Below, piece by piece: positions 24,200-34,525 of a DNA stretch of 64,000 bases. Numbering within the stretch: position 1 is the stretch's first letter; the number at the start of each line of letters is the position of its first letter. This DNA is from Halomonas sp. 1513. Its GTDB lineage: Bacteria; Pseudomonadota; Gammaproteobacteria; Pseudomonadales; Halomonadaceae. The stretch is from assembly GCA_001971685.1 (NCBI GenBank), contig CP019326.1:248001-312000 (forward strand), read 5' to 3'. The translations under genes were made by a program, and so were the position numbers. The notes below the pieces were generated by a model. The model was not told the origin of the DNA. It ran no database searches and saw only the letters and a list, made by a program, of their open reading frames with translations.

Positions 24200-27134
24200 T
24201 GCCGTCCTCTCTGGTCATGGGCAGCCACAGGCGAATGCGGGTGCCGACGTTGCGCCCGGGGGGCGGCGAGTCGATATGAATCTGGCCGTGGTGCTCGGCG
24301 ATGATGCTGTAGACCAGCGGCAGGCCCAGGCCGGTGCCCTCGCCGGGCGCCTTGGTGGTGGTGAAGGGCTCGAACAGGTGGTCGCGGATCTCGTCGGCAA
24401 TGCCCGGGCCCTGGTCGCTGACCGTCAGGCTGACGCCGTCGCCGTCGCGGTAGGCATCGAGGGTCACTTCGCCTCCCGCGGGGCTGGCATCGCGGGCATT
24501 GCTGAGCAGGTTGACCAGCACCTGTACCAGCCGCTGGGCGTCGCCCTCGACCGTAAGCGCCGGCGGACACAGGTTACGATACCCCACATCCTCGCCCGAG
24601 CGTGCCAGGTGGATCAAGTGGAGCGCTTCGTCAGCGATCTCGGCAACGACCACCGGTTGGAACACGGTGCCGTGGACGTGACGACCGCCGTGGGCGAAGC
24701 CGACCAGCGAGGAGACGATGCGCGAGACACGGTCGGTGAGCTGCTGGATCTGCTCGGCGGTCTCCAGCACCTCGGGGTCGTCGGTGTCGTAGCGCAGGTT
24801 CTGGGCCAGCGACGAGATGCCGGTGATGGGATTGCCGATCTCGTGGGCGACGCCGGCCGACAGCTGGCCGATCGAGGCCAGCCGGGCAGCGTGGACCAGC
24901 TCGTCTTCGAGCCACTTCATCTCGCTATGATCCTCGACCAGGATCACGCTGCCGCCGCGCTCGGCGTCGCCGGGCTGCAGCACCGCCTTGTGCAGGGTCA
25001 GGAAGCGGGTGCCGACGGCCAGGTTCACCTGCTGCTTGTAGAGATGACTGTGCTGCTGCTCGAGGATGCGTCCCAGCAGCTCGCTCCACGGGGCCGGCAG
25101 GCTGTCGCGCCGTGCGCCGATGACGCTGGCACCGCTAATGCCGGAGAGTTCGGCCAGGGCGTCGTTCCACATCAGCAGCTCACCGTCGTCGCCGAAGGCG
25201 CACAGCCCGATAGGCAGTTGGGTCAGGGTGCGGCGGTGGTAGCGGCGCAGGCCGTCGAGCTCGCGGGCCAGGCCGGTAAGCCGCGAACGATAAGCCTCCA
25301 GGCGGCTCTCGACGAAGTGGATATCGTCGGTCTCGGCCTGGCCGTTGCGCTGGTAGGGCAGGAAGCGATCGACGATGTCCTGTGCCACCGAGGGGCCCAT
25401 CAGCCCTGAGAGGTTGGCCTGGATGCGGTCGCGCAGCCGTCGCAGCGCATAGGGGCGGCTATCGTCGGCGCTCATGCGCAGCGCGCCGAGGGCGCGGGTG
25501 ACTTCGCGTTCGGCGACCTCCTCGCCCAGCGCCTGGGCCAGCTGGCGCTGAAACTCGGCGCCGTTGGCGGCACTCAGCGGCAGGCGCTTGGGGCGGATCA
25601 CGGCATCCACCGAGCAGGCCTCGGCGGCGGCGCGCTCGCCTGCGGAGGTGCGCGTGAGCAGCGAGACCAGAATGAAGGTCAGGATGTTGGCAGCCAGTGC
25701 CAGCAGCGTCACCACGTACCAGGGCGGCTCGCCCTCCAGCGCCTCGAGTCCTGGGGGGATGATCACCAGCCCCGGCTGGGCGGTGAGCAGTGGCAGCCAT
25801 AGCCCGGCCAGCCAGATCGATACCCCCACCAGCAGTCCCGAGACCATGCCCTTGCGATTGGCTCCCGGCCAGTAGAGCACCGCCAGCATGCCGGGCAGAC
25901 ACTGTGCCATGCCGACGAAGGCGGTAATGCCCAGCGCGGTAAGGTCGTGGTTCACGCCGACCGTGCGATACAGCAGCCAGCCGCCGAAGATCACCGCGGC
26001 GATCAACGCACGGCGCAGCCAGCGCAGCCAGCGGTAGAGGTCGGGCTGGTAGGTCGGCGGGTGGGCGACCAGCACGATATGGTTGAGGATCATTCCCGAC
26101 AGCGCCAGCGCGATGATGATCATGGTGCCGCTGGCCGCGGCCAGTCCGGCGATGAACGCCAGCGCGTCGACCCACCAGGCGTCGGCCAGGCCGAACGCCA
26201 GATAGGCGCTGCCGAGCAGCTCGGCGTCGGCGCCGACACGCTGGGCGCCCCACAGGATCAGCGGCACCGGCAGCGCCATCAGCAGCAGGTAGAGCGGCAG
26301 GCTCCAGCCGGCCTGCAGCAGGGCGCGCCGCGACAGCGTCTCGGCGAAGGTCATGTGGAACATGTGCGGCATCAGGAAGGCCGCGGCGAAGAACAGCAGC
26401 AGCAGGGTGCGCCAGTGGGCCGGGTCGAGGGGCGGAATGGCAGCCTGCTGGGCGAGGCCCGGGCCGTCGAGCCAGGCCTGCAGGTCGGCGGGACCGTCGA
26501 AGATACCGAACAGCGCCACGCCGCCGAGAGCCAGCATCGCGGCGAGCTTGACCAGCGACTCCACGGCGATGGTCGCCAGCAGGGTGTCGTGACGCGCATG
26601 GAGCCGGGTATGTCGAGCGCCGAAGAGGATCGCGAACAGCGCGATCAGCGCACAGAAGCCCAGCGCCAGCAGCCCCGGGGTGGCGCTGCCGGTCATCAGA
26701 TGGATGGCGCTGCCCAGGGTCTGGACCTGCAGGGCCAGCAGCGGCAGTACCGCCAGCAGGCTGACCAGGGTGATCAGGCTGCCGACCCAGCGCGAGCGGA
26801 AGCGGAAAGCGAACAGGTCGGCCAGCGACGACAGCTGGTGGGTGCGGGTCATGCGCTGGATCGGCAGCAGCAGCACCGGCGCGAGCAGGAAGGCACCGGC
26901 CACGCCGAGGTAGTAGGCGAGGTAGCCGTAGCCCGCCTCGCTGGCCAGTTCGAGGCTGCCGTACACCGCCCAGGCGCTGGCGTAGACCCCCAGCGCCAGG
27001 GTGTAGACCGCCGGGTGGCGGGCAATGCGTGACGGCACCCAGCCGCGCTCGACGGCCAGTGCACAGAGGAACAGCAGCGCCAGATAGCCGCTGCCGAGCA
27101 GCAGCACGGCGGGGACGCTGAGACTAGCGTTCAT
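24177..27134 (-). CDS. cbrA: Sensor histidine kinase CbrA with solute-symporter domain
   Basis: 985 residues. The first ~500 residues form a sodium/solute symporter (SLC5/PutP-like) domain with about 13 hydrophobic helices; a linker, a PAS-like domain (about 620-725), a HisKA dimerisation region with phospho-acceptor H764 ([12 protein letters not shown]) and a HATPase domain ([28 protein letters not shown]) follow. This fused transporter-kinase layout and length match Pseudomonas CbrA, reported to transport or sense amino acids such as histidine. It overlaps the small gene cbrX upstream by 11 bases and cbrB downstream by 23, so all three are probably coupled. Confidence 0.93.
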
Positions 27135-27300
27135 CGAGCTTTCTCTTCTGTTCCAGCCATACCGTCAGGGCGATCAGCCCGGCCCAGATCAGGAACGGGC
27201 GATACCAGGCGGTGCCGGGGCTGGCCCAGCCGCTCATCAGCAGCGGCGATAGCAGATAGCCGCCAAACACCAGGAACAGCATGATGCGATAGACGTACAT
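27124..27300 (-). CDS. cbrX: Small membrane protein upstream of cbrA (CbrX-like)
   Basis: 58 residues, start ATG at 27300 with GAGGA upstream. Two hydrophobic stretches (MLFLVFGGYLLSPLLM and PFLIWAGLIALTVWL) are separated by a short loop; the tail is charged (EQKRKLDER). The stop lies inside cbrA, an 11-base overlap suited to translational coupling. Pseudomonas has a small open frame named cbrX at this position, said to couple to cbrA; I infer homology from position, size and hydrophobicity, not alignment. Biochemical role unknown. Confidence 0.78.
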   Translation of the reverse strand: MYVYRIMLFLVFGGYLLSPLLMSGWASPGTAWYRPFLIWAGLIALTVWLEQKRKLDER

Positions 27301-27336
27301 GGGCGTCCTCGAGAGGTACCGGTGTTGACGATGGTA

Positions 27337-28224
27337 TCAGCTCGTGTCGCGGCGGTGGCGCTGGGGGCTGAGGCGGCGTGAATCCCAGCGCGGTATCGCG
27401 CTGGCCAACTGCTCGGACACCGGGGCGTCGGCCGCGGCCGGATCCGGCGCCTGGTCGAGGGCCAGCAGTGCCCGATGCAACAGGCGGCGCAGCGCGGCAC
27501 CGTCAGCGTGGGGCAGCGCCGGCGCCAGGTTCTGCTTGGAGAGCTTCTGGCCGTTGGCGGCGACGATCAGCGGCAGGTGCAGGTAGCGCGGCTCGGGGTA
27601 GCCAAGGGCGTGCTGCAGCTGGCGCTGCCAGGGCGTGTTGTCGAGCAGGTCGAGGCCGCGTACCACGTCGCTGATGCCCTGGGCGGCGTCATCGACCACC
27701 ACCGCCAGCTGGTAGGCCCACAGCCGGTCCTTGCGCTTGAGCACCACGTCGCCGAGCTCGGCGGGGTCGAAGCGCTGGGCGCCGAACAGCCGGTCCTGCC
27801 ACGCCACCGGGCGCAGCCCGCGGTCGCTTCGCAGCCGCCAGGCCTGGGGCTTGTCGGGCTCGCGCACGCCGGTGCGGCACCAGCCGGGGTAGATGGCATA
27901 GTCGCGCCACTGCTTGCGTGAGCAGCTGCACGGGTAGGCGAGACCCGCGGCGATCAGCCGCTCCAGGGCGGCCTGGTAGGCGGCGTGGCGCTGGCTCTGG
28001 TAGTGCACGGGGCCGTCCCAGTGCAGGCCGAAGGCCTCCAACTGGCGCAGGATGGTGTCGGCGGCATCGGGCGGGCAGCGCGGCGGGTCGATATCCTCGA
28101 CGCGCAGCAGCCACTCGCCGCCGACGTGGCGGGCATCCAGATAGCTGCCCAGCGCCGCCACCAGCGAGCCGAAGTGCAGTGGGCCCGAGGGCGTCGGCGC
28201 AAAGCGGCCGCGCGCAACGCTCAT
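27337..28224 (-). CDS. gluQ: Glutamyl-Q tRNA(Asp) synthetase
   Basis: 295 residues, about the size of the catalytic core of GluRS without an anticodon-binding domain, as expected for GluQ-RS. HIGH-like motif [24 protein letters not shown], zinc-ligand region [10 protein letters not shown]...YPGWCR and KMSKS-like QKLSKQN are visible. It attaches glutamate to queuosine in tRNA-Asp. The dksA-gluQ pairing is widespread; in other bacteria gluQ expression depends on readthrough of a terminator after dksA, and one is present here. Confidence 0.95.
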   Translation of the reverse strand: MSVARGRFAPTPSGPLHFGSLVAALGSYLDARHVGGEWLLRVEDIDPPRCPPDAADTILRQLEAFGLHWDGPVHYQSQRHAAYQAALERLIAAGLAYPCSCSRKQWRDYAIYPGWCRTGVREPDKPQAWRLRSDRGLRPVAWQDRLFGAQRFDPAELGDVVLKRKDRLWAYQLAVVVDDAAQGISDVVRGLDLLDNTPWQRQLQHALGYPEPRYLHLPLIVAANGQKLSKQNLAPALPHADGAALRRLLHRALLALDQAPDPAAADAPVSEQLASAIPRWDSRRLSPQRHRRDTS

Positions 28225-28246
28225 GACCCGCGTGCCGTCCAGATCG

Positions 28247-28273
28247 ACAAACGGGCACCTGGAGGGTGCCCGT
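28247..28273 (-). terminator. Terminator between dksA and gluQ
   Basis: Nine-bp stem ACGGGCACC/GGTGCCCGT (28251-28259 with 28265-28273), followed on the - strand by TTTG. The short T run suggests partial readthrough into gluQ. Confidence 0.72.
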
Positions 28274-28305
28274 CGCCGTGATGGGTGTGCGCCGGGCGCA
28301 TGACG

Positions 28306-28743
28306 TTAGCCGCCCAGCTGCTTTTCCTTGAGCTCGGCCAGCGTCTTGCAGTCGACGCATAGGGTGGCGGTGGGGCGCGCCTCGAGGCGGCGGATGCCGA
28401 TCTCGACGCCGCAGGCTTCGCAGAAGCCGTAGTCGTCCTCATCGATCTTGTCGATGGTCTCGTTGATCTTCTTGAGCAGCTTGCGCTCGCGGTCGCGGGT
28501 GCGCAGTTCGAGACTGAAGCCCTCTTCCTGAGTGGCGCGGTCCGCCGGGTCGGCGTAGTTGTTGGCCTCTTCCTGCAGGTGACGCACGGTGCGGTCGACC
28601 TCTTCCATGAGCTCCTGTTTCCAGCCCAGCAGGATCTGTCGGAAGTGCTCGAGCTGCTTCTCGTTCATGTACTCTTCACCCGCCGCCGGCTCGTAGGGGG
28701 TGAATTTCTTGGGCGCTTCCGTTTTCTTGGCTGCTACTGGCAT
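28306..28743 (-). CDS. dksA: RNA polymerase-binding transcription factor DksA
   Basis: 145 residues. A long coiled coil carries the tip residues D65 and D68 in DPADRA, equivalent to the functional Asp pair of E. coli DksA; a C4 zinc finger is formed by C108, C111, C129 and C132. Acts with ppGpp in the stringent response, including control of rRNA promoters. Its 5' region (28744-28988) is divergent from the aminotransferase gene and must hold both promoters; on the - strand I see TATTGT at 28775-28780 but no good -35. Confidence 0.96.
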   Translation of the reverse strand: MPVAAKKTEAPKKFTPYEPAAGEEYMNEKQLEHFRQILLGWKQELMEEVDRTVRHLQEEANNYADPADRATQEEGFSLELRTRDRERKLLKKINETIDKIDEDDYGFCEACGVEIGIRRLEARPTATLCVDCKTLAELKEKQLGG

Positions 28744-28988
28744 GGGGCTGCCTCGTTACTTGTGTGACTACTGAACAATACCCTGACCCAAGCTGAGAGA
28801 CACTTGTGCCGAAGGTTTGCTTGTTTAGCGAAAAAACGCCGCCTTTGCAACCACTGCCTGTGACCTGATGGCCCTCCTTGATACTTTCCATGACGCTGCG
28901 CAAGGCGGGTGAGTCCGCTTACACTAAGGGTTCGACCACACAAGTGGCGCCAAGGTGCCGAAACAAGGCGTGACACAGGAGGATGGCA

Positions 28989-30155
28989 ATGCGGTGGAGT
29001 GGCCGGCTGGCGAGCGTTCAGCCTTTTCGCGTGATGGGCCTGCTCGAGGCGGCCCAGGCCCTGGAGGCGAGAGGGGCCGACGTGATTCACCTGGAGGTCG
29101 GTGAGCCCGATTTTGCTACCCCGGCGCCGGTGGTGGCTGCCGGCCAGCAGGCGCTCGCCGACGGACGCACCCGCTATACGCCGGCGGCCGGGCTGCCGGC
29201 GCTGCGTGAGGCGATCAGCGGCCACTATCGCGAGCACTTCGACGTGGAGGTCGACCCGGCGCGGATCATCGTGACGCCCGGTGCATCCGGGGCGCTGCTG
29301 CTGGCCAGCCAACTGCTGGTGGAGCACGGCGACCGGGTGCTGATGGCCGACCCCAACTATCCCTGCAATCGCCACTTCATGAGCATGGCCGGCGCCGAAC
29401 TGGACTGCGTGTCGGTGGGCGACGACAGCGGCTGGCAGCTCGACGCGGCGCTGGTCGCGCGCCACTGGCGCGACGATACACGGCTGGCGATGCTGGCCTC
29501 GCCCTCCAACCCCACCGGGCACATGCTGGATGCCGCCCAGCTCACGGCGGTGGCCCAGGCGGTGGCGGCGTGCGGCGGCGAGCTGCTGGTCGACGAGATC
29601 TACCAGGGGCTCAGCTACGACCTGGCGCCGCTGTCGGCCACCGCGCTGGCGCCCGAGGCGTTCGTGGTCAACAGCTTCTCCAAGTACTTCGGCATGACCG
29701 GCTGGCGGCTGGGCTGGCTGGTGGCGCCCGAGGCGGCAGTGGAGCCGCTCACGCGGCTGGCGCAGAATGTCTTCCTGGCCGCCCCGACGCCGTCCCAGTA
29801 TGCCGCGCTGGCGGCCTTCACCCCCGAGTGCCGGGAGATTCTCGAGGCCCAGCGCCGCGAGCTCGGCCGGCGTCGCGATGCGCTGCTGGTGGGGCTGGCG
29901 CGGCTCGGTCTGGCGCCGTCGCTGGCGCCCCAGGGCGCCTTCTATGTGTGGCTCGATATCGCCCGCTACAGCCACGACAGCCAGGCCTTCTGCCGGCGGC
30001 TGCTGGCCGAGGAGGGAGTGGCGATCACCCCGGGCATCGATTTCGCCGTGCGCGGCGGCGAGCACCATGTGCGCATTGCCTTCACCACTGACGTGGCCAG
30101 GCTCGAGGAGGCGCTGCAGCGCCTCGAGCGCTTCCTGGCCCGCCAGGGGGCCTGA
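28989..30155 (+). CDS. PLP-dependent class I/II aminotransferase
   Basis: 388 residues from the second ATG, six bases after AGGAGG; the first ATG (28983) abuts the Shine-Dalgarno sequence and is less likely. Fold-type I features: HLEVGEPDF, PGASGALLLA, SPSNPTGHML, VDEIYQGLSY and the PLP lysine in NSFSKYFGMTGWRLGW; the R in HVRIAFT near the C-terminus binds the substrate carboxylate. The substrate is not determinable; aspartate, valine or alanine-type transamination are possible. The same gene neighbours dksA and sfsA in pseudomonads. Stop overlaps sfsA start (TGATG). Confidence 0.9.
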   Translation: MRWSGRLASVQPFRVMGLLEAAQALEARGADVIHLEVGEPDFATPAPVVAAGQQALADGRTRYTPAAGLPALREAISGHYREHFDVEVDPARIIVTPGASGALLLASQLLVEHGDRVLMADPNYPCNRHFMSMAGAELDCVSVGDDSGWQLDAALVARHWRDDTRLAMLASPSNPTGHMLDAAQLTAVAQAVAACGGELLVDEIYQGLSYDLAPLSATALAPEAFVVNSFSKYFGMTGWRLGWLVAPEAAVEPLTRLAQNVFLAAPTPSQYAALAAFTPECREILEAQRRELGRRRDALLVGLARLGLAPSLAPQGAFYVWLDIARYSHDSQAFCRRLLAEEGVAITPGIDFAVRGGEHHVRIAFTTDVARLEEALQRLERFLARQGA

Positions 30156-30904
30156 TGGAGTATCCGGCGCTGGTGCCCGGCACCCTGCTGCGGCGCTACA
30201 AGCGTTTTCTCGCCGATATCGAGCTCGACGATGGCCGGGTGGTGGTCGCCCACTGCCCCAACACCGGCTCGATGCGTGCGGTCAACGTCCCCGGCTGCCG
30301 GGTGTGGCTGTCGCCCAGCGATAACCCCAAGCGCAAGCTGGCCTGGACCTGGGAGCTGATCGAGCTGCCCCAGCCAGATGGCAGCCTGGCCACGGCCTCG
30401 GTGCAGACCGGGCGCGCCAACGCCATCGTCGAGGAGGCGCTGCGCGATGGCGTCATCGCACCGCTGGCCGGTTTCGAGACGCTCAGGCGCGAGGCGACAG
30501 TGGCGGAGAGCCGCCTCGATTTCCGTCTCGCCGCGACTGACGGTGGCGCGACCTATGTCGAGGTCAAGCAGGTCACCCTCAAGGAGCGCGACGGCCACGG
30601 CTATTTTCCCGATGCGGTGAGCGAGCGCGGCCGCAAGCACCTCGAGACGCTGGCGCGACTCGCCGCCGAAGGGCAGCGGGCGGTGCTGCTGTTCTGCGTG
30701 GCCCACGAGGGCATCGACGCGGTGGCCCCGGCGGCACACCTCGACCCGGCCTATGCGGCGACGCTGCGCGAGGTCGCCGAGCGTGGCGTCGAGGTGCTGG
30801 CCTACCGCTGTGCGGTCGAGCGCGAGGCGGGCGTGCCGCGGGCGATCCGCCTGGCACAGCGCCTGCCGGTGACGCTGGCGCGCACGCTCGAGGCGCCGGC
30901 TTAG
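30155..30904 (+). CDS. sfsA: SfsA family DNA/RNA nuclease-like protein
   Basis: 249 residues. SfsA was named for sugar fermentation stimulation; the family has an N-terminal OB-like fold and a nuclease-like C-terminal domain. Signatures: LLRRYKRFLADIELDDG, HCPNTGSMRAV and the PD-(D/E)XK-like TYVEVKQVTLKE. Cellular role is uncertain. It follows the aminotransferase with one-base overlap, and its stop codon shares bases with that of the convergent DUF4426 gene. Confidence 0.93.
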   Translation: MEYPALVPGTLLRRYKRFLADIELDDGRVVVAHCPNTGSMRAVNVPGCRVWLSPSDNPKRKLAWTWELIELPQPDGSLATASVQTGRANAIVEEALRDGVIAPLAGFETLRREATVAESRLDFRLAATDGGATYVEVKQVTLKERDGHGYFPDAVSERGRKHLETLARLAAEGQRAVLLFCVAHEGIDAVAPAAHLDPAYAATLREVAERGVEVLAYRCAVEREAGVPRAIRLAQRLPVTLARTLEAPA

Positions 30905-31350
30905 CGTTCGATATAGAAGCGCTGAATGAAACTGACCCGCTCTGGCTCGCGGTTACGGTCGTAGGTCACGTCGAGATCGAAGCGCAGCGCTTCGTCGTCG
31001 TGGATGCGGAAGGTGGCGATCTGCGCGCGGGTATCGTCGGGACCGCGGACGTTGCGAAACGCCAGCGCCGATTGGCTGCCCGAGAGCGGGCCGACGCTGC
31101 CACTGACCGCGACATTGACCGGGCGGGTGCTGCCGTCGTCCTGCTCCTCGACCACGCTGACGTTGAGCAGTGCATGGGCGGGACTGCGCTGGATGGCGTA
31201 GGCCTCGGCTACCTCGTCGCTGAGAAAGCTGGTGTTCACGGCGCTGTAGTGGACCTGGTAGTCACCGACTTGTTCGAACTGCTGGGCGCCGGCCAGCGGG
31301 CTCAGCAGCCATAAGGCCAGGCCCAGACCGGCGAGAGTCGCGGTGCGCAT
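30901..31350 (-). CDS. DUF4426 exported protein
   Basis: 149 residues starting at the second ATG, six bases after AAGGAGG (the first ATG touches it). An N-terminal signal peptide (LAGLGLALWLLSPLAGA) with cleavage after AGA is followed by QQFEQVGDYQVHYSAVNTSFL, the typical beginning of DUF4426. The family commonly lies beside metW, as here (16-base gap), and has no assigned function. Probably periplasmic. Confidence 0.85.
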   Translation of the reverse strand: MRTATLAGLGLALWLLSPLAGAQQFEQVGDYQVHYSAVNTSFLSDEVAEAYAIQRSPAHALLNVSVVEEQDDGSTRPVNVAVSGSVGPLSGSQSALAFRNVRGPDDTRAQIATFRIHDDEALRFDLDVTYDRNREPERVSFIQRFYIER

Positions 31351-31366
31351 GTTCATCCTCCTTGCG

Positions 31367-31966
31367 TTACGGGGTGCGGCGACTGACCCGGAAGATCGCC
31401 GTCTCGCCGAACAGGTTGGGCCACAGGCGGGTGGTCCAGCTGCCCTCGCCGCCGCCGTTGCCCACGGCGCGGTCGGTGATGATCAGACCCTTGTCGCGGC
31501 ACAGGCGTTCAAAGTCGTTGAAGGTCGATAGGTGAATATTGGGGGTGTCGTACCAGGCGTGGGGCAGCGTCTTGGAGACCGGCATGTAGCCCTTGAAGCC
31601 GAGGTAGCAGCGATGGCGCCAGAAGGCGAAGTTGGGGAAGGTGATGATGCACTCGCCGGCGACGCGCAGCATTTCGTCGAGCATCAGGTCGGGACGGCGC
31701 AGCGCCTGCAGCGCCTGGGTCATGATCACCAGGTCGCAGGCATCGTCGTCGAAGTTGGCCAGGCCGTCGTCGAGGTTCTGCTCGATGACGTTGACGCCCT
31801 TCTCGATACAGGCGGTGATGCCCGCCGGGTCGATCTCCAGGCCGTAGCCGGTGACGTTCTTGTCGCGGGCCAGGGCGTCGAGCAGCATACCGTCGCCGCA
31901 GCCGAGGTCGAGAATGCGAGCGCCCTCGGGCACCCAGCGGTGAATCAGCGCAAGGTCGGCGCGCAT
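31367..31966 (-). CDS. metW: Methionine biosynthesis protein MetW
   Basis: 199 residues with a SAM-type methyltransferase fold: RILDLGCGDGMLLDAL, VIEQNLDDGLANFDDDACDLVIMTQALQ is the glycine/acidic pattern of the family. MetW pairs with MetX and in some species is needed for homoserine acyltransferase activity. Its ATG overlaps the metX stop (1-base overlap, TGATG). Confidence 0.93.
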   Translation of the reverse strand: MRADLALIHRWVPEGARILDLGCGDGMLLDALARDKNVTGYGLEIDPAGITACIEKGVNVIEQNLDDGLANFDDDACDLVIMTQALQALRRPDLMLDEMLRVAGECIITFPNFAFWRHRCYLGFKGYMPVSKTLPHAWYDTPNIHLSTFNDFERLCRDKGLIITDRAVGNGGGEGSWTTRLWPNLFGETAIFRVSRRTP

Positions 31967-33120
31967 CAGTGGCCCTCCAGGTCGAGATCACGGGCCACGC
32001 GAGCCATGAAGCCGGCAAACACTGCCCGGTAGCGCGGCTCGGGCAGCAGGAAGGCGTCGTGGCCGTGGGGCGAGTCGATATTGGCATAGCTGACGCGCTT
32101 GCCGGCGCGAATCAGGGCGTTGACCAGCTCCCGCGAGCGCGACGGCGTGAAGCGCCAGTCGGTGGAGAAGCTGACCACCAGGAACGGGCAACTGGCCGGT
32201 GCCAGGGCGCGGGCCAAGTCGCCGCCGTGGCTGGCCGCAGGGTCGAAGTAGTCGAGCACCTTGGTCATCAGCAGGTAGGTGTTGGCGTCGAACGAGGTCG
32301 AGAAGGTATCGCCCTGGTAGCGCAGGTAGGACTCGACCTGGAACTCCACGTCGAAGCCGAAGTTGAGGTCGTCGCTGCGCAGGTCGCGGCCGAACTTGCT
32401 GCCCATGGCGTCTTCCGACAGGTAGGTGATATGCCCCACCATGCGCGCCAGCTTGAGACCGCGCTTGGGCACGGTGTCATGCTCGGCGTACCAGCCCTCG
32501 AAGAACTCGGGGTCGGAGCGGATCGCCTGGCGCGCGACCTCGTTGAAGGCGATGTTCTGCGCCGACAGCTTGGGCGTGGCAGCAATCACCACGGCGTTGG
32601 CAATGCGCTCGGGATAGGCCAGCGTCCACTGCAGCACCTGCATGCCGCCGAGGCTGCCGCCGACTACCGCAGCGAAGCGCTCGATGCCCAGCCGGTCGGC
32701 CAACCGCGCCTGGCTGTTCACCCAGTCCTCGACGGTGATCATGGGAAAGTCAGGCCCCCACAGGCGCCCGCTCTCGGGATTGACGCTGGTCGGGCCGGTA
32801 CTGCCGTGACAGCCGCCGAAGTTGTTGAGCGAGACGACGAAGAAGCGTTCGGTGTCGATCGACTTGCCGGGGCCGATGTGTGCATCCCACCAGCCGGGCT
32901 TGCGTTCGTCGCTGCTGTGGTAGCCGGCGGCATGGTGGTGGCCGGACAGCGCATGGCAGATCAGCACGGCGTTGCTGCGTGCCGCGTTGAGGGTGCCGTA
33001 GGTCTCGTAGACCAGCTCGTAGCCGGGCAGGGTGCGCCCGCAGGCCAGTTCGAGCGGATCGTCGAAGCGCGCGGTCTGCGGCGTCACCAGGCCGACGGAA
33101 TCGGGGGCGAACTCGGACAT
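31966..33120 (-). CDS. metX: Homoserine O-acyltransferase MetX
   Basis: 384 residues from [12 protein letters not shown]; the open frame runs 79 codons further upstream through yggT but is unconserved there. Alpha/beta hydrolase with nucleophilic Ser in GGSLGGMQ, oxyanion region [11 protein letters not shown], and C-terminal Asp/His ([10 protein letters not shown]). Activates homoserine for methionine synthesis. In proteobacterial metXW pairs the acyl donor is often succinyl-CoA, but the donor cannot be settled by eye. Ends overlapping metW. Confidence 0.94.
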   Translation of the reverse strand: MSEFAPDSVGLVTPQTARFDDPLELACGRTLPGYELVYETYGTLNAARSNAVLICHALSGHHHAAGYHSSDERKPGWWDAHIGPGKSIDTERFFVVSLNNFGGCHGSTGPTSVNPESGRLWGPDFPMITVEDWVNSQARLADRLGIERFAAVVGGSLGGMQVLQWTLAYPERIANAVVIAATPKLSAQNIAFNEVARQAIRSDPEFFEGWYAEHDTVPKRGLKLARMVGHITYLSEDAMGSKFGRDLRSDDLNFGFDVEFQVESYLRYQGDTFSTSFDANTYLLMTKVLDYFDPAASHGGDLARALAPASCPFLVVSFSTDWRFTPSRSRELVNALIRAGKRVSYANIDSPHGHDAFLLPEPRYRAVFAGFMARVARDLDLEGH

Positions 33121-33143
33121 CGGACGTGTCGACTCCTTGGCTG

Positions 33144-33734
33144 TCACAGGCCGACCAGGGCGCCGGGAATGCCGGCGGCGCGGGTCAGCGCACCGACCAC
33201 GACGCTGTCGACCAGGCTGATGCCGATGAACACCACGATTGGCGACAGATCGATCATGCCCAGTGGCGGAATCACCTTGCGCACCGGTGCCATGATCGGC
33301 TCGACCAGCTGCATGATCAGCAGCGCCCCGGGATGGCTGGCGTTGGGGGCCACCCAACTGAGGATGATCATCGCGATCAGCGCGAAGAAGTAGATCTTGA
33401 GAATGGCGTTGGCGAGTGCCGCGACGCTGGCGATGGCGGTGCCGGCGATGGGCGGCATGCCGAAACCGGCGATCTGCAGGATCACCACGATGCTCACCGC
33501 CTTGATCAGGAAGGCCGAGGCCAGCGTCGCCAGATCGAAGGGGCCCATCGGGCTGAGGAAGCCCTGGAAGGGGCGCACCGCCGGCTGGGTGATCTTGACC
33601 ACCGACTGGCTGATGGGGTTGTAGTAGTCGGCGCGGGATGCCTGCAGCAGAAAGCGCAGCATCATCAGGAACAGGTAGATGTTGACCAGGGTGTTGACCA
33701 GTAGCAGTCCTGCGCTTCCCAGTTGATTGCCCAT
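33144..33734 (-). CDS. yggT: YggT family membrane protein
   Basis: 196 residues with two YggT repeats, each with a pair of hydrophobic helices: [21 protein letters not shown], then [22 protein letters not shown]; and [20 protein letters not shown], then [19 protein letters not shown]. Function is not established; links to cell division, osmotic tolerance and potassium transport have been proposed. Lies between yggS and metX in the same direction. proC, usual between yggS and yggT in pseudomonads, is absent. Confidence 0.92.
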   Translation of the reverse strand: MGNQLGSAGLLLVNTLVNIYLFLMMLRFLLQASRADYYNPISQSVVKITQPAVRPFQGFLSPMGPFDLATLASAFLIKAVSIVVILQIAGFGMPPIAGTAIASVAALANAILKIYFFALIAMIILSWVAPNASHPGALLIMQLVEPIMAPVRKVIPPLGMIDLSPIVVFIGISLVDSVVVGALTRAAGIPGALVGL

Positions 33735-33782
33735 GCGGGGCTCCTTGCAGTTGGGTGTTGGTTGTTGGCGGCGGTTGCCGGG

Positions 33783-34490
33783 TCAGTCTCGTGGCGGGCG
33801 CTGGCCGAAGATCGCGGTGCCCAGGCGTACCAGGGTCGCGCCTTCGGCCACGGCCGCCTCCAGGTCGTCGCTCATGCCCATCGACAGAGCGTCCAGCGGC
33901 GCCTCGGGATGGCGTGCCTTGAGGTCATCGAGCGCTTCGCGCAGGCGGGCAAAGGGCTCGCGCTGGCGCTGTGGGTCGTCGCAGGGCGCAGGGATCGCCA
34001 TCAAGCCGCGCAGTCGCAGGCGCGGTAGCGCCATGACGGCCTCTGCCAGCGCCGGCAGCGCGGCGAGGCTGACGCCGGCCTTGGTGGGCTCGTCGCTGAC
34101 GTTCACCTGCAGGCAGATGTCCAGCGGCGGCAGCGGCTCAGGGCGCTGCTCGCTGAGCCGGCGGGCAATCTTGGCGCGGTCGACGCTGTGCACCCAGCTA
34201 AAGTGTTCGGCGACCTGGCGGGTCTTGTTGGATTGCAGTGGGCCAATGAAATGCCACACGATGTCATCGAGATCGGCTAGCGATTGCTGCTTGTCCAGCG
34301 CTTCCTGCAGGTAGTTTTCGCCGAAGGCGCGCTGCCCGCGGGCGTAGGCGGCACGAATCAGCGTTGCCGGCTTGGTCTTGCTCACGGCCAGCAGCTCGGC
34401 GGCACCAGGCGGACGCCCCGCTGCGTCCAGGGCGCGCGCCAGACGCAGGCGCGCAGCCTCGAGTGTCTCGTCAATCGCAACCTCTGTCAT
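33783..34490 (-). CDS. yggS: YggS family PLP-binding homeostasis protein
   Basis: 235 residues, single-domain TIM barrel like the N-terminal half of alanine racemase. The PLP lysine lies in [40 protein letters not shown] and [13 protein letters not shown] are family hallmarks. It handles PLP homeostasis and has no known catalytic reaction. Divergent from pilT with 35 bases between start codons, so the two promoters must overlap or lie inside coding sequence. Confidence 0.95.
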   Translation of the reverse strand: MTEVAIDETLEAARLRLARALDAAGRPPGAAELLAVSKTKPATLIRAAYARGQRAFGENYLQEALDKQQSLADLDDIVWHFIGPLQSNKTRQVAEHFSWVHSVDRAKIARRLSEQRPEPLPPLDICLQVNVSDEPTKAGVSLAALPALAEAVMALPRLRLRGLMAIPAPCDDPQRQREPFARLREALDDLKARHPEAPLDALSMGMSDDLEAAVAEGATLVRLGTAIFGQRPPRD

Positions 34491-34525
34491 ACTGATAACG
34501 ACCTTACTGGGAGCGGGGAAAGTCC

